From Treponema sp. (GTDB taxonomy: Bacteria; Spirochaetota; Spirochaetia; Treponematales; Treponemataceae): a stretch of DNA of 64,000 nucleotides. Numbering within the stretch: the stretch's first letter is position 1; every line of letters begins with the position of its first letter. Below the pieces are notes generated by a model. That model did not search any database. It was not told the origin of the DNA and saw only the letters and a program-made list of their open reading frames with translations. Shown in pieces: positions 36,246-44,506 of this stretch. Where the stretch lies: NCBI GenBank assembly GCA_004554075.1, contig SFOB01000001.1:56185-120184 (forward strand), given 5' to 3'. The position numbers and the translations under genes are program-made.

Positions 36246-37433
36246 ATGTTAGAAGATTTTATCAATGCATTCAAAAACTTTAAGAGCAATAAAACCCGTA
36301 CCTTCCTCTCCCTGCTTGGTGTAATCATTGGTGTTGCTTCAGTTATTGTAATTACCTCCATGGGAAGCAGTTCTACCAAGCAGATTGAAAATACCTTTGG
36401 CAGCGCTGGTCTTGATGTTGTAAATGTCAGCGCCGGCTTTATGAGCCGCCGCGGTTCATCTTCGTCTGTAGTTTTTGATGAAGCAGCCCGCACAGAATTA
36501 TTTGAAAACATTGCAGACATCAAAAAGATCTGGTACAAAAACACTCTCAATGTGACTATGACTTATGGCGAAACTTCTTCGTCTGTAAACTGTTCTGCCA
36601 TAGAAACAGGCTACCTTGAAATGTATAATCTTGAACTTGAAAAAGGCAGTTTCTTTACAGTTACCGACAATGAAGAAGGAACTCAGAAAATCATTTTGAG
36701 CCATGATACTGCAGAAAATTATTTCCCGGATGGAGATGCAATTGGTAAGCTTGTCGTTCTTGTTGCCAGCAAAACCACCTTCACCTTTGAAGTAATCGGC
36801 GTATTGAAAGAACAGACAACCGGTATGGAAAACGGCTCTGCCTTTATTCCACGCGGCTTTTACGCAAAGAAAATCACTCCGAATCCGGCTGCCGCAAACG
36901 TAATGGTTCAGGCAACTTCTGCAGACAAGGCTATAAATCTTGCGACAGTAATCAAAAACTATTACACAGAAAAAACAGGCTCAGAATATTATGTAAACGT
37001 AATGAGCATGCAGTCTATGCTGGAGCAGATGAGCGAAATTACAAGCACCATGAGTATCATGCTCTCTGCCATTGCAGCTATTTCTCTGCTTGTCGGCGGT
37101 ATTGGAATTATGAACATCATGATTGTTACGGTAACTGAACGAAAGCAGGAAATCGGAATCCGCAAAGCCCTTGGTGCAAGCCCTGCAGATATCCGCCAGC
37201 AGTTCTTGATTGAATCTGCAAGCATCACCCTGCTGGGCGGAATTCTTGGAATAATTGCGGGAATTATAGTAAGCCTTGCGGTGGAATACGTTCAGTCTAA
37301 CGCACTGATTATAAGCTGGAACGCCTGTGTTATTTCTTTTGTCTTCTCGGTTTTTGTGGGAATCTTCTTTGGACTGAACCCGGCAAGTCGTGCGGCCAAA
37401 CTTGATCCTGTTATAGCACTTTCCGGCGAATAA
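36246..37433 (+). CDS. ABC transporter permease, MacB/FtsX family
   Basis: A 395-residue permease with one membrane helix near the N-terminus (TFLSLLGVIIGVASVIVITSM), a large periplasmic domain of about 200 residues (MacB core), and three C-terminal helices with the FtsX block VTERKQEIGIRKALGASPADIRQQFL. It works with the ATPase, adaptor and channel encoded before it to export a small molecule or peptide. The periplasmic part fits mechanotransmission pumps. The gene ends directly at the left arm of a long palindrome. Confidence 0.92.
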   Translation: MLEDFINAFKNFKSNKTRTFLSLLGVIIGVASVIVITSMGSSSTKQIENTFGSAGLDVVNVSAGFMSRRGSSSSVVFDEAARTELFENIADIKKIWYKNTLNVTMTYGETSSSVNCSAIETGYLEMYNLELEKGSFFTVTDNEEGTQKIILSHDTAENYFPDGDAIGKLVVLVASKTTFTFEVIGVLKEQTTGMENGSAFIPRGFYAKKITPNPAAANVMVQATSADKAINLATVIKNYYTEKTGSEYYVNVMSMQSMLEQMSEITSTMSIMLSAIAAISLLVGGIGIMNIMIVTVTERKQEIGIRKALGASPADIRQQFLIESASITLLGGILGIIAGIIVSLAVEYVQSNALIISWNACVISFVFSVFVGIFFGLNPASRAAKLDPVIALSGE

Positions 37434-37434
37434 A

Positions 37435-37590
37435 CTGTGAAAACACAAAAAAAGCGGGTCCCAGCGACGGCAAAAAAATAAGTTATCCCCCCACCTTTCG
37501 CTTACCCACGCTTGCTTCGCTCGCGTGGCCGCTGGCGGGGTCCCCCCTTATTCTTTTTGCCTGCGTCCCACTTTTTTTGTGTTTTCACAG
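37435..37590. repeat. Long nested quasi-palindrome after the efflux operon
   Basis: Left arm CTGTGAAAACACAAAAAAAG (from 37435) pairs with the right arm ending CTTTTTTTGTGTTTTCACAG (to 37590); pairing continues to AAATAAG near 37482 and CTTATTC near 37547. The centre has CCACGC/GCGTGG around TTGCTTCGCTC. It starts one base after the permease stop and could be a strong bidirectional terminator. Confidence 0.8.
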
Positions 37591-37619
37591 CATCTTCGTC
37601 TTGTCAAAGATAAATTTAT

Positions 37620-37657
37620 GTCATTGCGAGGAGCACATTAGGGCGATGTGGCAATTC
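37620..37657. repeat. Dispersed GTCATTGCGAGG repeat at a gene end
   Basis: Reads GTCATTGCGAGGAGCACATT then AGGGCGATGTGGCAATTCT; resembles the copy at 1303-1341. It ends three bases before the stop codon of the next minus-strand gene. Confidence 0.55.
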
Positions 37658-37660
37658 TCA

Positions 37661-39367
37661 TCAATAACCGTCTGACATTTCCCTATTAGCGTCTTTTTTA
37701 CAGAGTTCATCATATACAAGCGAGCGCTTGCGGAGGTCTTCCTTGAGAGGTTTAGGGAACGGCATGTTACGCCAGAAGATTCCGCGGACATCCTTGTCGA
37801 GGCGCTGAACTCCGGTGGCTTCCTTTGTCATCCAGAGGATGTAATCTTCAATAAAGAATTCCTTTACATCACCCTTAAGCTTCATCTGGTCAAAGTGCTG
37901 ATAGTACTGACCGGTAAGACCTTCTTCCATCCAGTAGTAAGAAGCCTTTTCCTTGGCAACCTGCCAGCGCAAATCTGCAACGGCGGTAAGAACTGCAATC
38001 TTCAGATCTTTTGGATACATTGGAACAACAATACGTCCACGGCTTGTTACACGGTTGTAACGGTCAAAAGGTTCCCAGCAGAAACCACGGTCACCGTAAG
38101 TTGGAACAAGCAGAACATAAGGAACAATTCTGTTTGGAATATTCTTGTGGATTCGATGGAAAACACCCGGGTCCAGAGATTCAATCCAGCGCAGAACATC
38201 AATTACATTTTCGCGGGTTCCGGTGCCACGCTCTGTACAATGGTAGAATTCACGTGTAAAAATCGGGAACTGATTACCACGGCGACCAACAGTCATTTTT
38301 GCCATCTGGCGGACAGTTTCAAATTCAATCTTTACGGCTTCTGTATCATTTGTGGAAACGGCTGCTCCTCCACCCATATTGATTTTATCCTGAACGTTAT
38401 CGTAGGTTGCTTTTGCTTCCTTAAACTCTTCAAGAACTTTGGAAAGTTCCTTGTCGTTCTTTGAAAGACGGTGAAGAATATCTGTAATCTCCGGCAAAAG
38501 CTTTCGCTGCATATCAGTATAACCGGCAGTATGATTTTCAAGTCCAAGAATTGGATTATGCTGACACAAGTCTTCTATATCACGCTGTAACTCACCTTCG
38601 AGCATACGGCGTTCATTTTCCTTTATTCCAAGAAGGTTTTCTGAACTCTGAAGCTTACCAGAATTCTTTGCCTGCAGCTGCATAAGGCGAGACTGTTCTG
38701 CAGAAGCGGCCTGATCCGGAGTCATATTTGCGGTACGGGTCTGCTTCTTTTCATCAGTTGCAGAATTTGACATGCGGCCGGAAGCTATTTCCTTAAACCA
38801 CTCGTCGGTATACATGATTGGTTCTGCTTCTCTGTTCTCAAAGAAAATCTTTGAAAAGTAATCTTTTGATTCCTGCTTAAAAAGTGAAGGAAGAAGAACA
38901 CCGTAGCGAACCATCATTTTCTTTGGCATTGGAGTGTCTGGAAAGGCCATTTTGCCTACCATTCCGCGTAAAAGCTCCCAGTAAGCGGTAACAATCTGCT
39001 GACGGTAAACGGCACGGTCTTTTGGATCCTGACAGGTAAGATATTTAGAAAGAATCTGATGTACACGCTGAGCCGACTGATTTTCGCCGGTAAGCGCTGT
39101 TTTATAATATTTTGTATCGTTAAAAACGTCAGAAGGTGTATCGTTTGTAAATTTTTCGATTGGCGCAAATTCTGTACGACTTAAATCAACTTCATGAATA
39201 GATTTATTTGAGCCCGAAAACGAAGAAGAAGAGCTTGCTGAACTACTTGAAGAAGGAGAACCAAAGGAAAAAGCATTTGTTGATTCTACAGCTGTATCGT
39301 CCGCAGCAGCCCCACTATCAGATTGAGATAAAAGTGCTGCAATTTCCGGATCCAATCCATCGCTCAT
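37661..39367 (-). CDS. Spirochaetal protein of unknown function, probably cytoplasmic
   Basis: I do not recognise a family. The 568-residue protein has no signal peptide or membrane segment. A Ser-rich, probably disordered stretch (about residues 30-55, SFGSPSSSSSASSSSSFSG) separates a short acidic N-terminus from the folded part. A helical middle (residues about 215-340, with LQSSENLLGIKENERRMLEGE and LPEITDILHRLSKNDKELS) precedes a C-terminal part rich in aromatic and basic residues (RGFCWEPFDRYNRVTSRGRI). AGGAGA lies before the ATG. It is transcribed towards the efflux operon; the nearest gene on its 5' side is tRNA-Ala. Confidence 0.78.
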   Translation of the reverse strand: MSDGLDPEIAALLSQSDSGAAADDTAVESTNAFSFGSPSSSSSASSSSSFSGSNKSIHEVDLSRTEFAPIEKFTNDTPSDVFNDTKYYKTALTGENQSAQRVHQILSKYLTCQDPKDRAVYRQQIVTAYWELLRGMVGKMAFPDTPMPKKMMVRYGVLLPSLFKQESKDYFSKIFFENREAEPIMYTDEWFKEIASGRMSNSATDEKKQTRTANMTPDQAASAEQSRLMQLQAKNSGKLQSSENLLGIKENERRMLEGELQRDIEDLCQHNPILGLENHTAGYTDMQRKLLPEITDILHRLSKNDKELSKVLEEFKEAKATYDNVQDKINMGGGAAVSTNDTEAVKIEFETVRQMAKMTVGRRGNQFPIFTREFYHCTERGTGTRENVIDVLRWIESLDPGVFHRIHKNIPNRIVPYVLLVPTYGDRGFCWEPFDRYNRVTSRGRIVVPMYPKDLKIAVLTAVADLRWQVAKEKASYYWMEEGLTGQYYQHFDQMKLKGDVKEFFIEDYILWMTKEATGVQRLDKDVRGIFWRNMPFPKPLKEDLRKRSLVYDELCKKDANREMSDGY

Positions 39368-39462
39368 AAAAATCTCCTGTAAAAAGCCCAGAGGCCTTAA
39401 TAAATATTACCTATAATTATAGGGCATAAAATCCAAAATCGCAATAAAATCTAGGTATCATA

Positions 39463-39489
39463 TTGCACAAAAATATAAAATACTATAAT
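39463..39489 (+). promoter_or_regulatory. Possible promoter of tRNA-Ala
   Basis: TTGCAC (39463-39468) and TATAAT (39484-39489) are 15 bases apart, shorter than ideal, and the tRNA starts 16 bases after the -10 box. Confidence 0.4.
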
Positions 39490-39504
39490 ATAGCAAACAC
39501 CAAC

Positions 39505-39578
39505 GGGGAATTAGCTCAGTTGGCTAGAGCATCGGCTTTGCAAGCCGAGGGTCAGGGGTTCGAGCCCCCTATTCTCCA
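39505..39578 (+). tRNA. tRNA-Ala (anticodon TGC)
   Basis: A complete cloverleaf can be drawn: acceptor GGGGAAT with ATTCTCC, D arm TAGCTCAGTTGGCTAGAGC, anticodon arm TCGGC-TTTGCAA-GCCGA with anticodon TGC, and a T arm with GGTTCGAGCCCC. Discriminator is A; CCA is not encoded. A clean terminator follows directly. The tRNA stands alone and is not in an rRNA operon within the window. Confidence 0.96.
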
Positions 39579-39580
39579 CT

Positions 39581-39611
39581 ATCCTGAAGGTAAACCTTCA
39601 GGATTTTTTTT
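39581..39611 (+). terminator. Rho-independent terminator of tRNA-Ala
   Basis: ATCCTGAAGG-TAAA-CCTTCAGGAT followed by eight T. Ten-base perfect stem with a four-base loop, just after the tRNA. Confidence 0.92.
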
Positions 39612-39674
39612 CGCTGACCAGCCCCTTGTTTTTTACAGACTTTTCTACCTTTTCCGGCCTTTTGCCAAAAAAAG

Positions 39675-39702
39675 TTGCAGAAATGCTTTTTTTTTGTATA
39701 GT
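39675..39702 (+). promoter_or_regulatory. Predicted promoter of the small lipoprotein gene
   Basis: TTGCAG (39675-39680), a 16-base spacer, TATAGT (39697-39702). The transcript would start near 39709. Confidence 0.4.
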
Positions 39703-39705
39703 AAT

Positions 39706-39731
39706 CCTTAGGGAGATTATTTCCTAAGGAG
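39706..39731 (+). promoter_or_regulatory. Hairpin that covers a ribosome-binding site
   Basis: CCTTAGG (39706-39712) is a perfect complement of CCTAAGG (39723-39729), which overlaps the ribosome-binding sequence TAAGGAG (39725-39731) of the lipoprotein gene. The loop is ten bases, GAGATTATTT. It could lower translation unless melted. If transcription starts near 39709 the left arm would be incomplete. Confidence 0.4.
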
Positions 39732-39738
39732 ATTTTTT

Positions 39739-40323
39739 ATGAAAAAGATAACAATTGCAGCTATGCTTTTAGCAGCTTTATTATTAATTACAAGCTGTGC
39801 TGGTGCTACAGGAATTTCAACTGACGATTGTACAGAAACCACTGATATTTTTAATCCTGCTGATGGTAACTGGACAGTCGTAACAAAGGGAAATACCAAT
39901 TTTCTAGGATTATCAGCTGACTTTGAAACAAACTTAAAAGTTACAATTGCCAATAATCAGTGGACAGTTAAAGAAGCAAAATCCTCTTATAAGTTTAAGA
40001 CTGAAGATCTAGTTGACAAAACTATTTTTGACGCTATCATAAATACTCCACTTGAAAACCAGTATTTCGAGCAATTGAAAGAAACCTACAAACCGATTTA
40101 TGAACAACTAGGATACACAGTAGAAAATATTGATATAAATGATTCAAATATTACTATTGCACTTAAAGTTCCTGAAGAAAACTTAAACACCACTACTGTG
40201 CCTTTTCCTTCCACAAGTGCTTCAGTAAAGACAAACAAGGAAAATACTAAATACACATGGACATCAACTTTTACGTCTTCAGGAAATGAATATACTCAAA
40301 CATATATTTACATTAAAGAGTAA
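39739..40323 (+). CDS. Small lipoprotein of unknown function
   Basis: A 194-residue lipoprotein with signal peptide and lipobox LLITSCAG (Cys about residue 20). The rest is soluble, with beta-strand-like and Thr/Ser/Asn-rich stretches (WTSTFTSSGNEYTQTYIYIKE at the C-terminus, FLGLSADFETNLKVTIANNQW earlier). No known domain is recognised. It has its own promoter, a TAAGGAG ribosome-binding site seven bases before the ATG, and its own terminator, so it is a single-gene unit between tRNA-Ala and gpmI. Codon use is A/T richer than in its neighbours, which could point to recent gain. Confidence 0.78.
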   Translation: MKKITIAAMLLAALLLITSCAGATGISTDDCTETTDIFNPADGNWTVVTKGNTNFLGLSADFETNLKVTIANNQWTVKEAKSSYKFKTEDLVDKTIFDAIINTPLENQYFEQLKETYKPIYEQLGYTVENIDINDSNITIALKVPEENLNTTTVPFPSTSASVKTNKENTKYTWTSTFTSSGNEYTQTYIYIKE

Positions 40324-40349
40324 TCTTTTCTTATAAGATATAATGTTAC

Positions 40350-40391
40350 AAGACCGTACAACCAATGTGAGATGTACGGTCTTTTTTTTAT
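40350..40391 (+). terminator. Rho-independent terminator of the small lipoprotein gene
   Basis: AAGACCGTACA (40350-40360), a 12-base loop, TGTACGGTCTT (40373-40383) and a run of T. The stem is perfect over eleven pairs. Confidence 0.9.
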
Positions 40392-40463
40392 CCTCGTTGT
40401 AAAAATGCTGTTTTTTCATTATATTTATATAGTATTGTTTGTATTTTATAGGAGAAAATATAT

Positions 40464-42122
40464 ATGGCAGACACAATGCATGCATTGGAAAAGAACCCTA
40501 AATGGAAGGGTCGTCGTGGTCCTGTTGTCCTGGTTATTATGGACGGCGTTGGATATGGTAAGTATGAAGATGGAGATGCAGTTAAGGCTTCTAAGATGAA
40601 GTACCTGGACTGGTTTACTGCTAACTGCCCTCACACTAAGCTCAAGGCTCACGGAACTGCTGTTGGTCTTCCTACTGATGATGATATGGGTAACTCTGAG
40701 GTTGGTCACAATGCTATGGGTTGCGGCCGCGTTTTTGCTCAGGGTGCTAAGCTTGTTGGTGAATCTATTGCTTCTGGCAGTATGTTTGAAGGCGCTGTTT
40801 GGAAGAAACTTGTAAAGAATGTTCAGGACAAGGGAACTACTTTCCACCTTATGGGTCTTGTTTCTGATGGTAACGTTCACTCTCACATTGACCACCTTAA
40901 AGCTATGATTACTCAGGCTCACAAGGAAGGTGTTAAGACTCTCCGCGTTCACGCTCTTCTGGACGGACGCGATGTTCCTCCTACTTCAGCTCTTGAATAT
41001 TTTGAACCTCTTGAAAAATTCCTTGCTGAGTTCAGCGATGTTGATTATCAGATTGCTTCTGGTGGTGGACGTATGTACATCACTATGGACCGCTACGGTG
41101 CTGACTGGAGCATGGTAGAGCGCGGATGGCACGCTCATGTTCTTGCTGATGGTCGTCAGTTTACAAGCGCTACTGAAGCTATCAATACATACCGCAGTGA
41201 AAATGCAGGCCTCCTCGACCAGGATATGCACGAGTTTGTAATCGCTAAAGACGGAAAGCCTGTAGGACCAATCGTTGACGGCGACTCTGTAATCTTCTTC
41301 AACTTCCGCGGTGACCGCTCTCTTGAAATTACGGCTGCTTTCGAAGAGGATAACTTTACTCACTTTGACCGCGTACGCCGCCCTGCTGTTGAATATGCAG
41401 GTATGATGGAATACGATGGAGATAACCACAAGCCTGCTCAGTACCTTGTAAACCCACCAAGCATTGACCGCACAATGGGCGAATATCTTACAAAGACTGG
41501 TGTTCACCTTATGGCAATTTCTGAAACTCAGAAATACGGTCACGTTACTTACTTCTTCAACGGTAACCGCCCTGGTGAATTCGACAAGAATCTTGAAACA
41601 TATATTGAAGTTCCATCTGATGTTGTTCCTTTCGAGCAGCGCCCATGGATGAAGTGTGCAGAAATTACTGACAAGGTAATTGAAGCTATTGAAAGCGGAA
41701 AATATGACCACATCCGTCTTAACTACCCTAACGGTGATATGGTTGGACACACTGGTGTATTCAACGCAGTTGTATGTTCTATGGAAGGTATGGATCTTCA
41801 GCTTGGTCGTCTTAAGGCAGCTATTGAAAAGGCAGGCGGTATTCTCTGTCTCACTGCTGACCACGGAAACTCAGACGATATGTACGAGCACAAAAAGGAC
41901 GGTTCTGTTGCTATGGGCGCTGACGGCGAACCAAAGCCAAAGACATCTCACTCTTTGAACCCTGTTCCTGGTATCATCTACGACCCAGAATACAAGGGAG
42001 AATACGAACTTGAACTCAACAGCGGTCTTGGTATTTCAAGCTGGCCTGCAACACTCATGACTTTGATGGGATTTGTGCCACCAACAGATTATGACAAATC
42101 GATGATCAACCTGACAAAGTAA
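40464..42122 (+). CDS. gpmI: 2,3-bisphosphoglycerate-independent phosphoglycerate mutase
   Basis: Glycolytic enzyme that interconverts 3- and 2-phosphoglycerate using two Mn ions and a phospho-serine intermediate. The 552-residue protein has the metal motif VLVIMDGVGYG, the active-site serine block GNSEVGHNAMGCGR, HIDHLKAMI, DGRDVPP, and the C-terminal TADHGNSDDMYE. AGGAG lies well placed before the ATG. Codons are strongly biased (GCT, GGT, AAG, CGC/CGT), as expected for a highly expressed gene. It is a single gene between two good terminators. Confidence 0.96.
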   Translation: MADTMHALEKNPKWKGRRGPVVLVIMDGVGYGKYEDGDAVKASKMKYLDWFTANCPHTKLKAHGTAVGLPTDDDMGNSEVGHNAMGCGRVFAQGAKLVGESIASGSMFEGAVWKKLVKNVQDKGTTFHLMGLVSDGNVHSHIDHLKAMITQAHKEGVKTLRVHALLDGRDVPPTSALEYFEPLEKFLAEFSDVDYQIASGGGRMYITMDRYGADWSMVERGWHAHVLADGRQFTSATEAINTYRSENAGLLDQDMHEFVIAKDGKPVGPIVDGDSVIFFNFRGDRSLEITAAFEEDNFTHFDRVRRPAVEYAGMMEYDGDNHKPAQYLVNPPSIDRTMGEYLTKTGVHLMAISETQKYGHVTYFFNGNRPGEFDKNLETYIEVPSDVVPFEQRPWMKCAEITDKVIEAIESGKYDHIRLNYPNGDMVGHTGVFNAVVCSMEGMDLQLGRLKAAIEKAGGILCLTADHGNSDDMYEHKKDGSVAMGADGEPKPKTSHSLNPVPGIIYDPEYKGEYELELNSGLGISSWPATLMTLMGFVPPTDYDKSMINLTK

Positions 42123-42186
42123 ACTTTGCAGGTTATCATCATTATCAGAGGACGGCTCTTTTGCGCCGCCTCAGAAATTAGATTCA

Positions 42187-42213
42187 AACTGACAGTCCTT
42201 CGGACTGCAGTTT
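42187..42213. repeat. Hairpin after gpmI
   Basis: AACTGACAGTCC, loop TTC, GGACTGCAGTTT: a 12-base imperfect stem without a T run. It may help protect or end the gpmI message upstream of the main terminator. Confidence 0.55.
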
Positions 42214-42230
42214 AATCCATACTGCAATAT

Positions 42231-42271
42231 AAAAAAGAGGCCGGACATTTTTAAGATGTCCGGCCTTTTTA
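42231..42271. terminator. Bidirectional terminator between gpmI and purB
   Basis: AGGCCGGACAT (42238-42248) and ATGTCCGGCCT (42256-42266) form an eleven-pair perfect stem, with six A on the left and five T on the right, so it can end both the gpmI and the purB transcripts. Confidence 0.9.
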
Positions 42272-42296
42272 TTTCAGAGAGCAATGACTTCCTGAT

Positions 42297-43718
42297 TTAT
42301 TTCATTAATTTCTTATACTTCTGTGCAAGTCTCTTAGACTTAACTGCAGCCAAACCACAGTAGTTGCTTGGATGCTCAAAGAAGTTTGCAGGATTCTCAA
42401 CACCGAGTTTTTCGAGCTGGGCTGTGATGTCTGCATATTCTTTTTCGTGAGTCTTGAGAACTTCGAAGAAGGTCTTTCCGCTCTGCTCTGCTTCGAGGGT
42501 AATCTTGCGGATAACTTCGTGGCCGTCGTTGTAGCCTGCTTCTCCAAGAAGGATGTAAGCTGGTTCAGCCAAAACACCACCGCGAACTTTTCCGCCAGCA
42601 TTTTCGAGATTTCTTGCCATGCCTTCCTTATCAGCCTGGAGCCCCTTAACAACTGAATTCATGCGGGCAACTGCCATTGTAAAGCCAGAAACATAGTCTG
42701 CGATAAAGCGCTGGCTGGCGCTATTAGTAAGGTCACGCTGATGTTCTGAAATCTGATCCATATAGAAAGTGATTACGCGAGGACACATTGCCTTCCACAA
42801 AGACTTAACATGCTCGCTGTTCCATGGGTTTCTCTTCTGTGGCATTGTTGAAGAACCAACCTGAGTTGCAGCAAAGTACTCGAATACTTCACCAATTTCA
42901 GAACGCTGAAGGTTTCTCAAATCATCAGCAAGGTTTGCGATAATTCCGAATGCTACGTTCATCTCAAGCAAAAGTCTCAATACATATTCAGGTTCAACAA
43001 GCTGATTTGAATACTCGCTCGGAGTAAGTCCCAGGAACTCAGTATATGTGCGCTCGAGTTCTTCTGGATCTTTTACGATCATAGATGGTCCGTTGTAAGA
43101 ACCTACAGGGCCGGCAAGCTTTCCTACCAGCTGGTTAGAAAGTTCATCAATGCGGAGAATAGACTTTCCAAGGCGGCTAACGAATTCAGCAATGCTCCAT
43201 CCGAAAGTGATTGGAACAGCATGCTGTCCGTGTGTACGGCCAACCTGTGGAGTAGCGCATTCACGCTCAGCGATATCACAAAGATAATTTTCAAGCTTTT
43301 TAAGTTCTGGAAGCACAACATTCTGAGTAACGTCGCGCATACGGCAGCTGAGGGCTGTATCAAGAATATCAACCGAAGTAGCTCCAAGGTGAATGAGAGG
43401 TCCTATCTCTGAATCAACCTTAGTCTTCATAACGTTTACAAGGGCACGGATATTGTGCTTTGTTTTTTCTTCTTCTGTGTAAACTTCCTGAGGGTCGATA
43501 TTTGCGGCAACGTCATCGAGAGTTTTAGCAATCTCATCAGTCAATTTGCCGCGCAATTTAAGGTGAGCTTTTACAAGAGCTGCTTCACATTTAGCGCAGG
43601 AACGGATAGAAGCTTCTTCTGAAATATACTTAGAAAGGCCGGCAAATGCATCGGCTTCCGACAAAGAGTATCTGTGATCGATACAAGAAAGGTTTTCAAA
43701 AATGTTTCGTGTTTCCAT
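42297..43718 (-). CDS. purB: Adenylosuccinate lyase
   Basis: Fumarase-superfamily enzyme acting twice in purine synthesis (SAICAR to AICAR, adenylosuccinate to AMP). The 473-residue protein has the superfamily signature GSSTMPQKRNPWNSEHV, HLGATSVDI in region 1 and GRTHGQHAVPITFG in region 2. The N-terminus MKRN/METRNIFENLSCIDHRYS-like pattern fits PurB of the eukaryote-like, 470-480-residue group. TATAAT is exactly six bases before the ATG and there is no ribosome-binding site, so the gene looks leaderless. Confidence 0.95.
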   Translation of the reverse strand: METRNIFENLSCIDHRYSLSEADAFAGLSKYISEEASIRSCAKCEAALVKAHLKLRGKLTDEIAKTLDDVAANIDPQEVYTEEEKTKHNIRALVNVMKTKVDSEIGPLIHLGATSVDILDTALSCRMRDVTQNVVLPELKKLENYLCDIAERECATPQVGRTHGQHAVPITFGWSIAEFVSRLGKSILRIDELSNQLVGKLAGPVGSYNGPSMIVKDPEELERTYTEFLGLTPSEYSNQLVEPEYVLRLLLEMNVAFGIIANLADDLRNLQRSEIGEVFEYFAATQVGSSTMPQKRNPWNSEHVKSLWKAMCPRVITFYMDQISEHQRDLTNSASQRFIADYVSGFTMAVARMNSVVKGLQADKEGMARNLENAGGKVRGGVLAEPAYILLGEAGYNDGHEVIRKITLEAEQSGKTFFEVLKTHEKEYADITAQLEKLGVENPANFFEHPSNYCGLAAVKSKRLAQKYKKLMK

Positions 43719-43724
43719 AAACGC

Positions 43725-43730
43725 ATTATA
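43725..43730 (-). promoter_or_regulatory. purB: -10 box of purB, six bases from the start codon
   Basis: Minus strand TATAAT then GCGTTT then ATG. A -35 at 17 bases would be TTCCCC, which is weak. Confidence 0.45.
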
Positions 43731-43769
43731 GCGAATTTTATGGATATGGGGAATAGAATTAAGAAATCA

Positions 43770-43841
43770 AAAACGTCACCCTGAACTTGTTTCAGCATCT
43801 ATAGAAAAGATCCCGAAACAAGTTCGGGATGACGTTTTTTT
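43770..43841. repeat. Dispersed palindromic repeat (CTGAACTTGTTTCAG type)
   Basis: Left arm GTCACCCTGAACTTGTTTCA, then GCATCT; right arm AGATCCCGAAACAAGTTC then GGGATGAC, with A and T runs outside. Related copies are at 47727-47796 and 58802-58860. It lies between the divergent purB and GNAT genes. Confidence 0.75.
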
Positions 43842-43937
43842 GTTGAACAAATCTACAAATCTCTTTATGATTGCCCTTAAATAAAAAAAAGCCGTTCGTA
43901 AGCTTCGGCAGAAATTTTTACTAAGTGAGGTACTACT

Positions 43938-44495
43938 ATGACTATTAAACCTTTTGACTTTAAGCTGAAAGATGGACGTACAGCTACCATTCTTTCCCCA
44001 CGTGACCAGGATATCAATGGAGTAATTGAATATCTTAAAATTTCTGCAGCCGAAACCGAGTTTATTTTACGCTACCCGGAAGAATGCGATAAATATACCT
44101 ACGAAGCAGAAAAGGCAATTTTTGACCGCATGAATGCCTCTGAAGATGAAGCCATGCTCATCTGCCTTGTAGACGGCAAGGTTGCAGGAAACTGTGGTAT
44201 CCATTTCAGCAATAAACTGAAGACCCGTCACCGCGCCGGAGTTGCAATTGCCCTTTGTAAGGAATTCTGGAATCTTGGGATTGGCACCCGTATGTTCGAG
44301 GAAATGGAAAAGCTTGCTTTGACAAAACCTTACGTTCAGATTCTTGAACTTGATTTTGTTGAAGGAAATACACGTGCCCGCGCACTGTACGAGAAGATGG
44401 GCTATAAAATCACAGGCCGCCGACCAGAAGCAATCTGTCTGAAAGACGGAAAACTGCTTGATGAATACATGATGCAGAAAAAGCTGAAACGATAA
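43938..44495 (+). CDS. GNAT-family N-acetyltransferase
   Basis: A 185-residue acetyltransferase. The fold is shown by ICLVDGKVAGNCGIHF (strand beta-4 region), the CoA-binding segment GVAIALCKEFWNLGIGTRMFEEME (Q/R-x-x-G-x-G/A type, here NLGIGT) and the final NTRARALYEKMGYKITGRRPEA. The substrate cannot be told; the sequence order resembles RimJ/RimL-like or small-molecule N-acetyltransferases. GTGAGG lies before the ATG. It converges on the flavin reductase-rubredoxin gene. Confidence 0.88.
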   Translation: MTIKPFDFKLKDGRTATILSPRDQDINGVIEYLKISAAETEFILRYPEECDKYTYEAEKAIFDRMNASEDEAMLICLVDGKVAGNCGIHFSNKLKTRHRAGVAIALCKEFWNLGIGTRMFEEMEKLALTKPYVQILELDFVEGNTRARALYEKMGYKITGRRPEAICLKDGKLLDEYMMQKKLKR

Positions 44496-44506
44496 GTCTG
44501 ATTTTA

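Noticed and set aside
37435..37590. CRISPR-like or IS end interpretation of the long palindrome
   Set aside because: There is one inverted pair, no regularly spaced direct repeats, and no transposase or cas gene nearby.
41680..41864. Open frames on both strands inside gpmI
   Set aside because: Strong codon bias of gpmI leaves few stops in other frames; gpmI motifs are complete.
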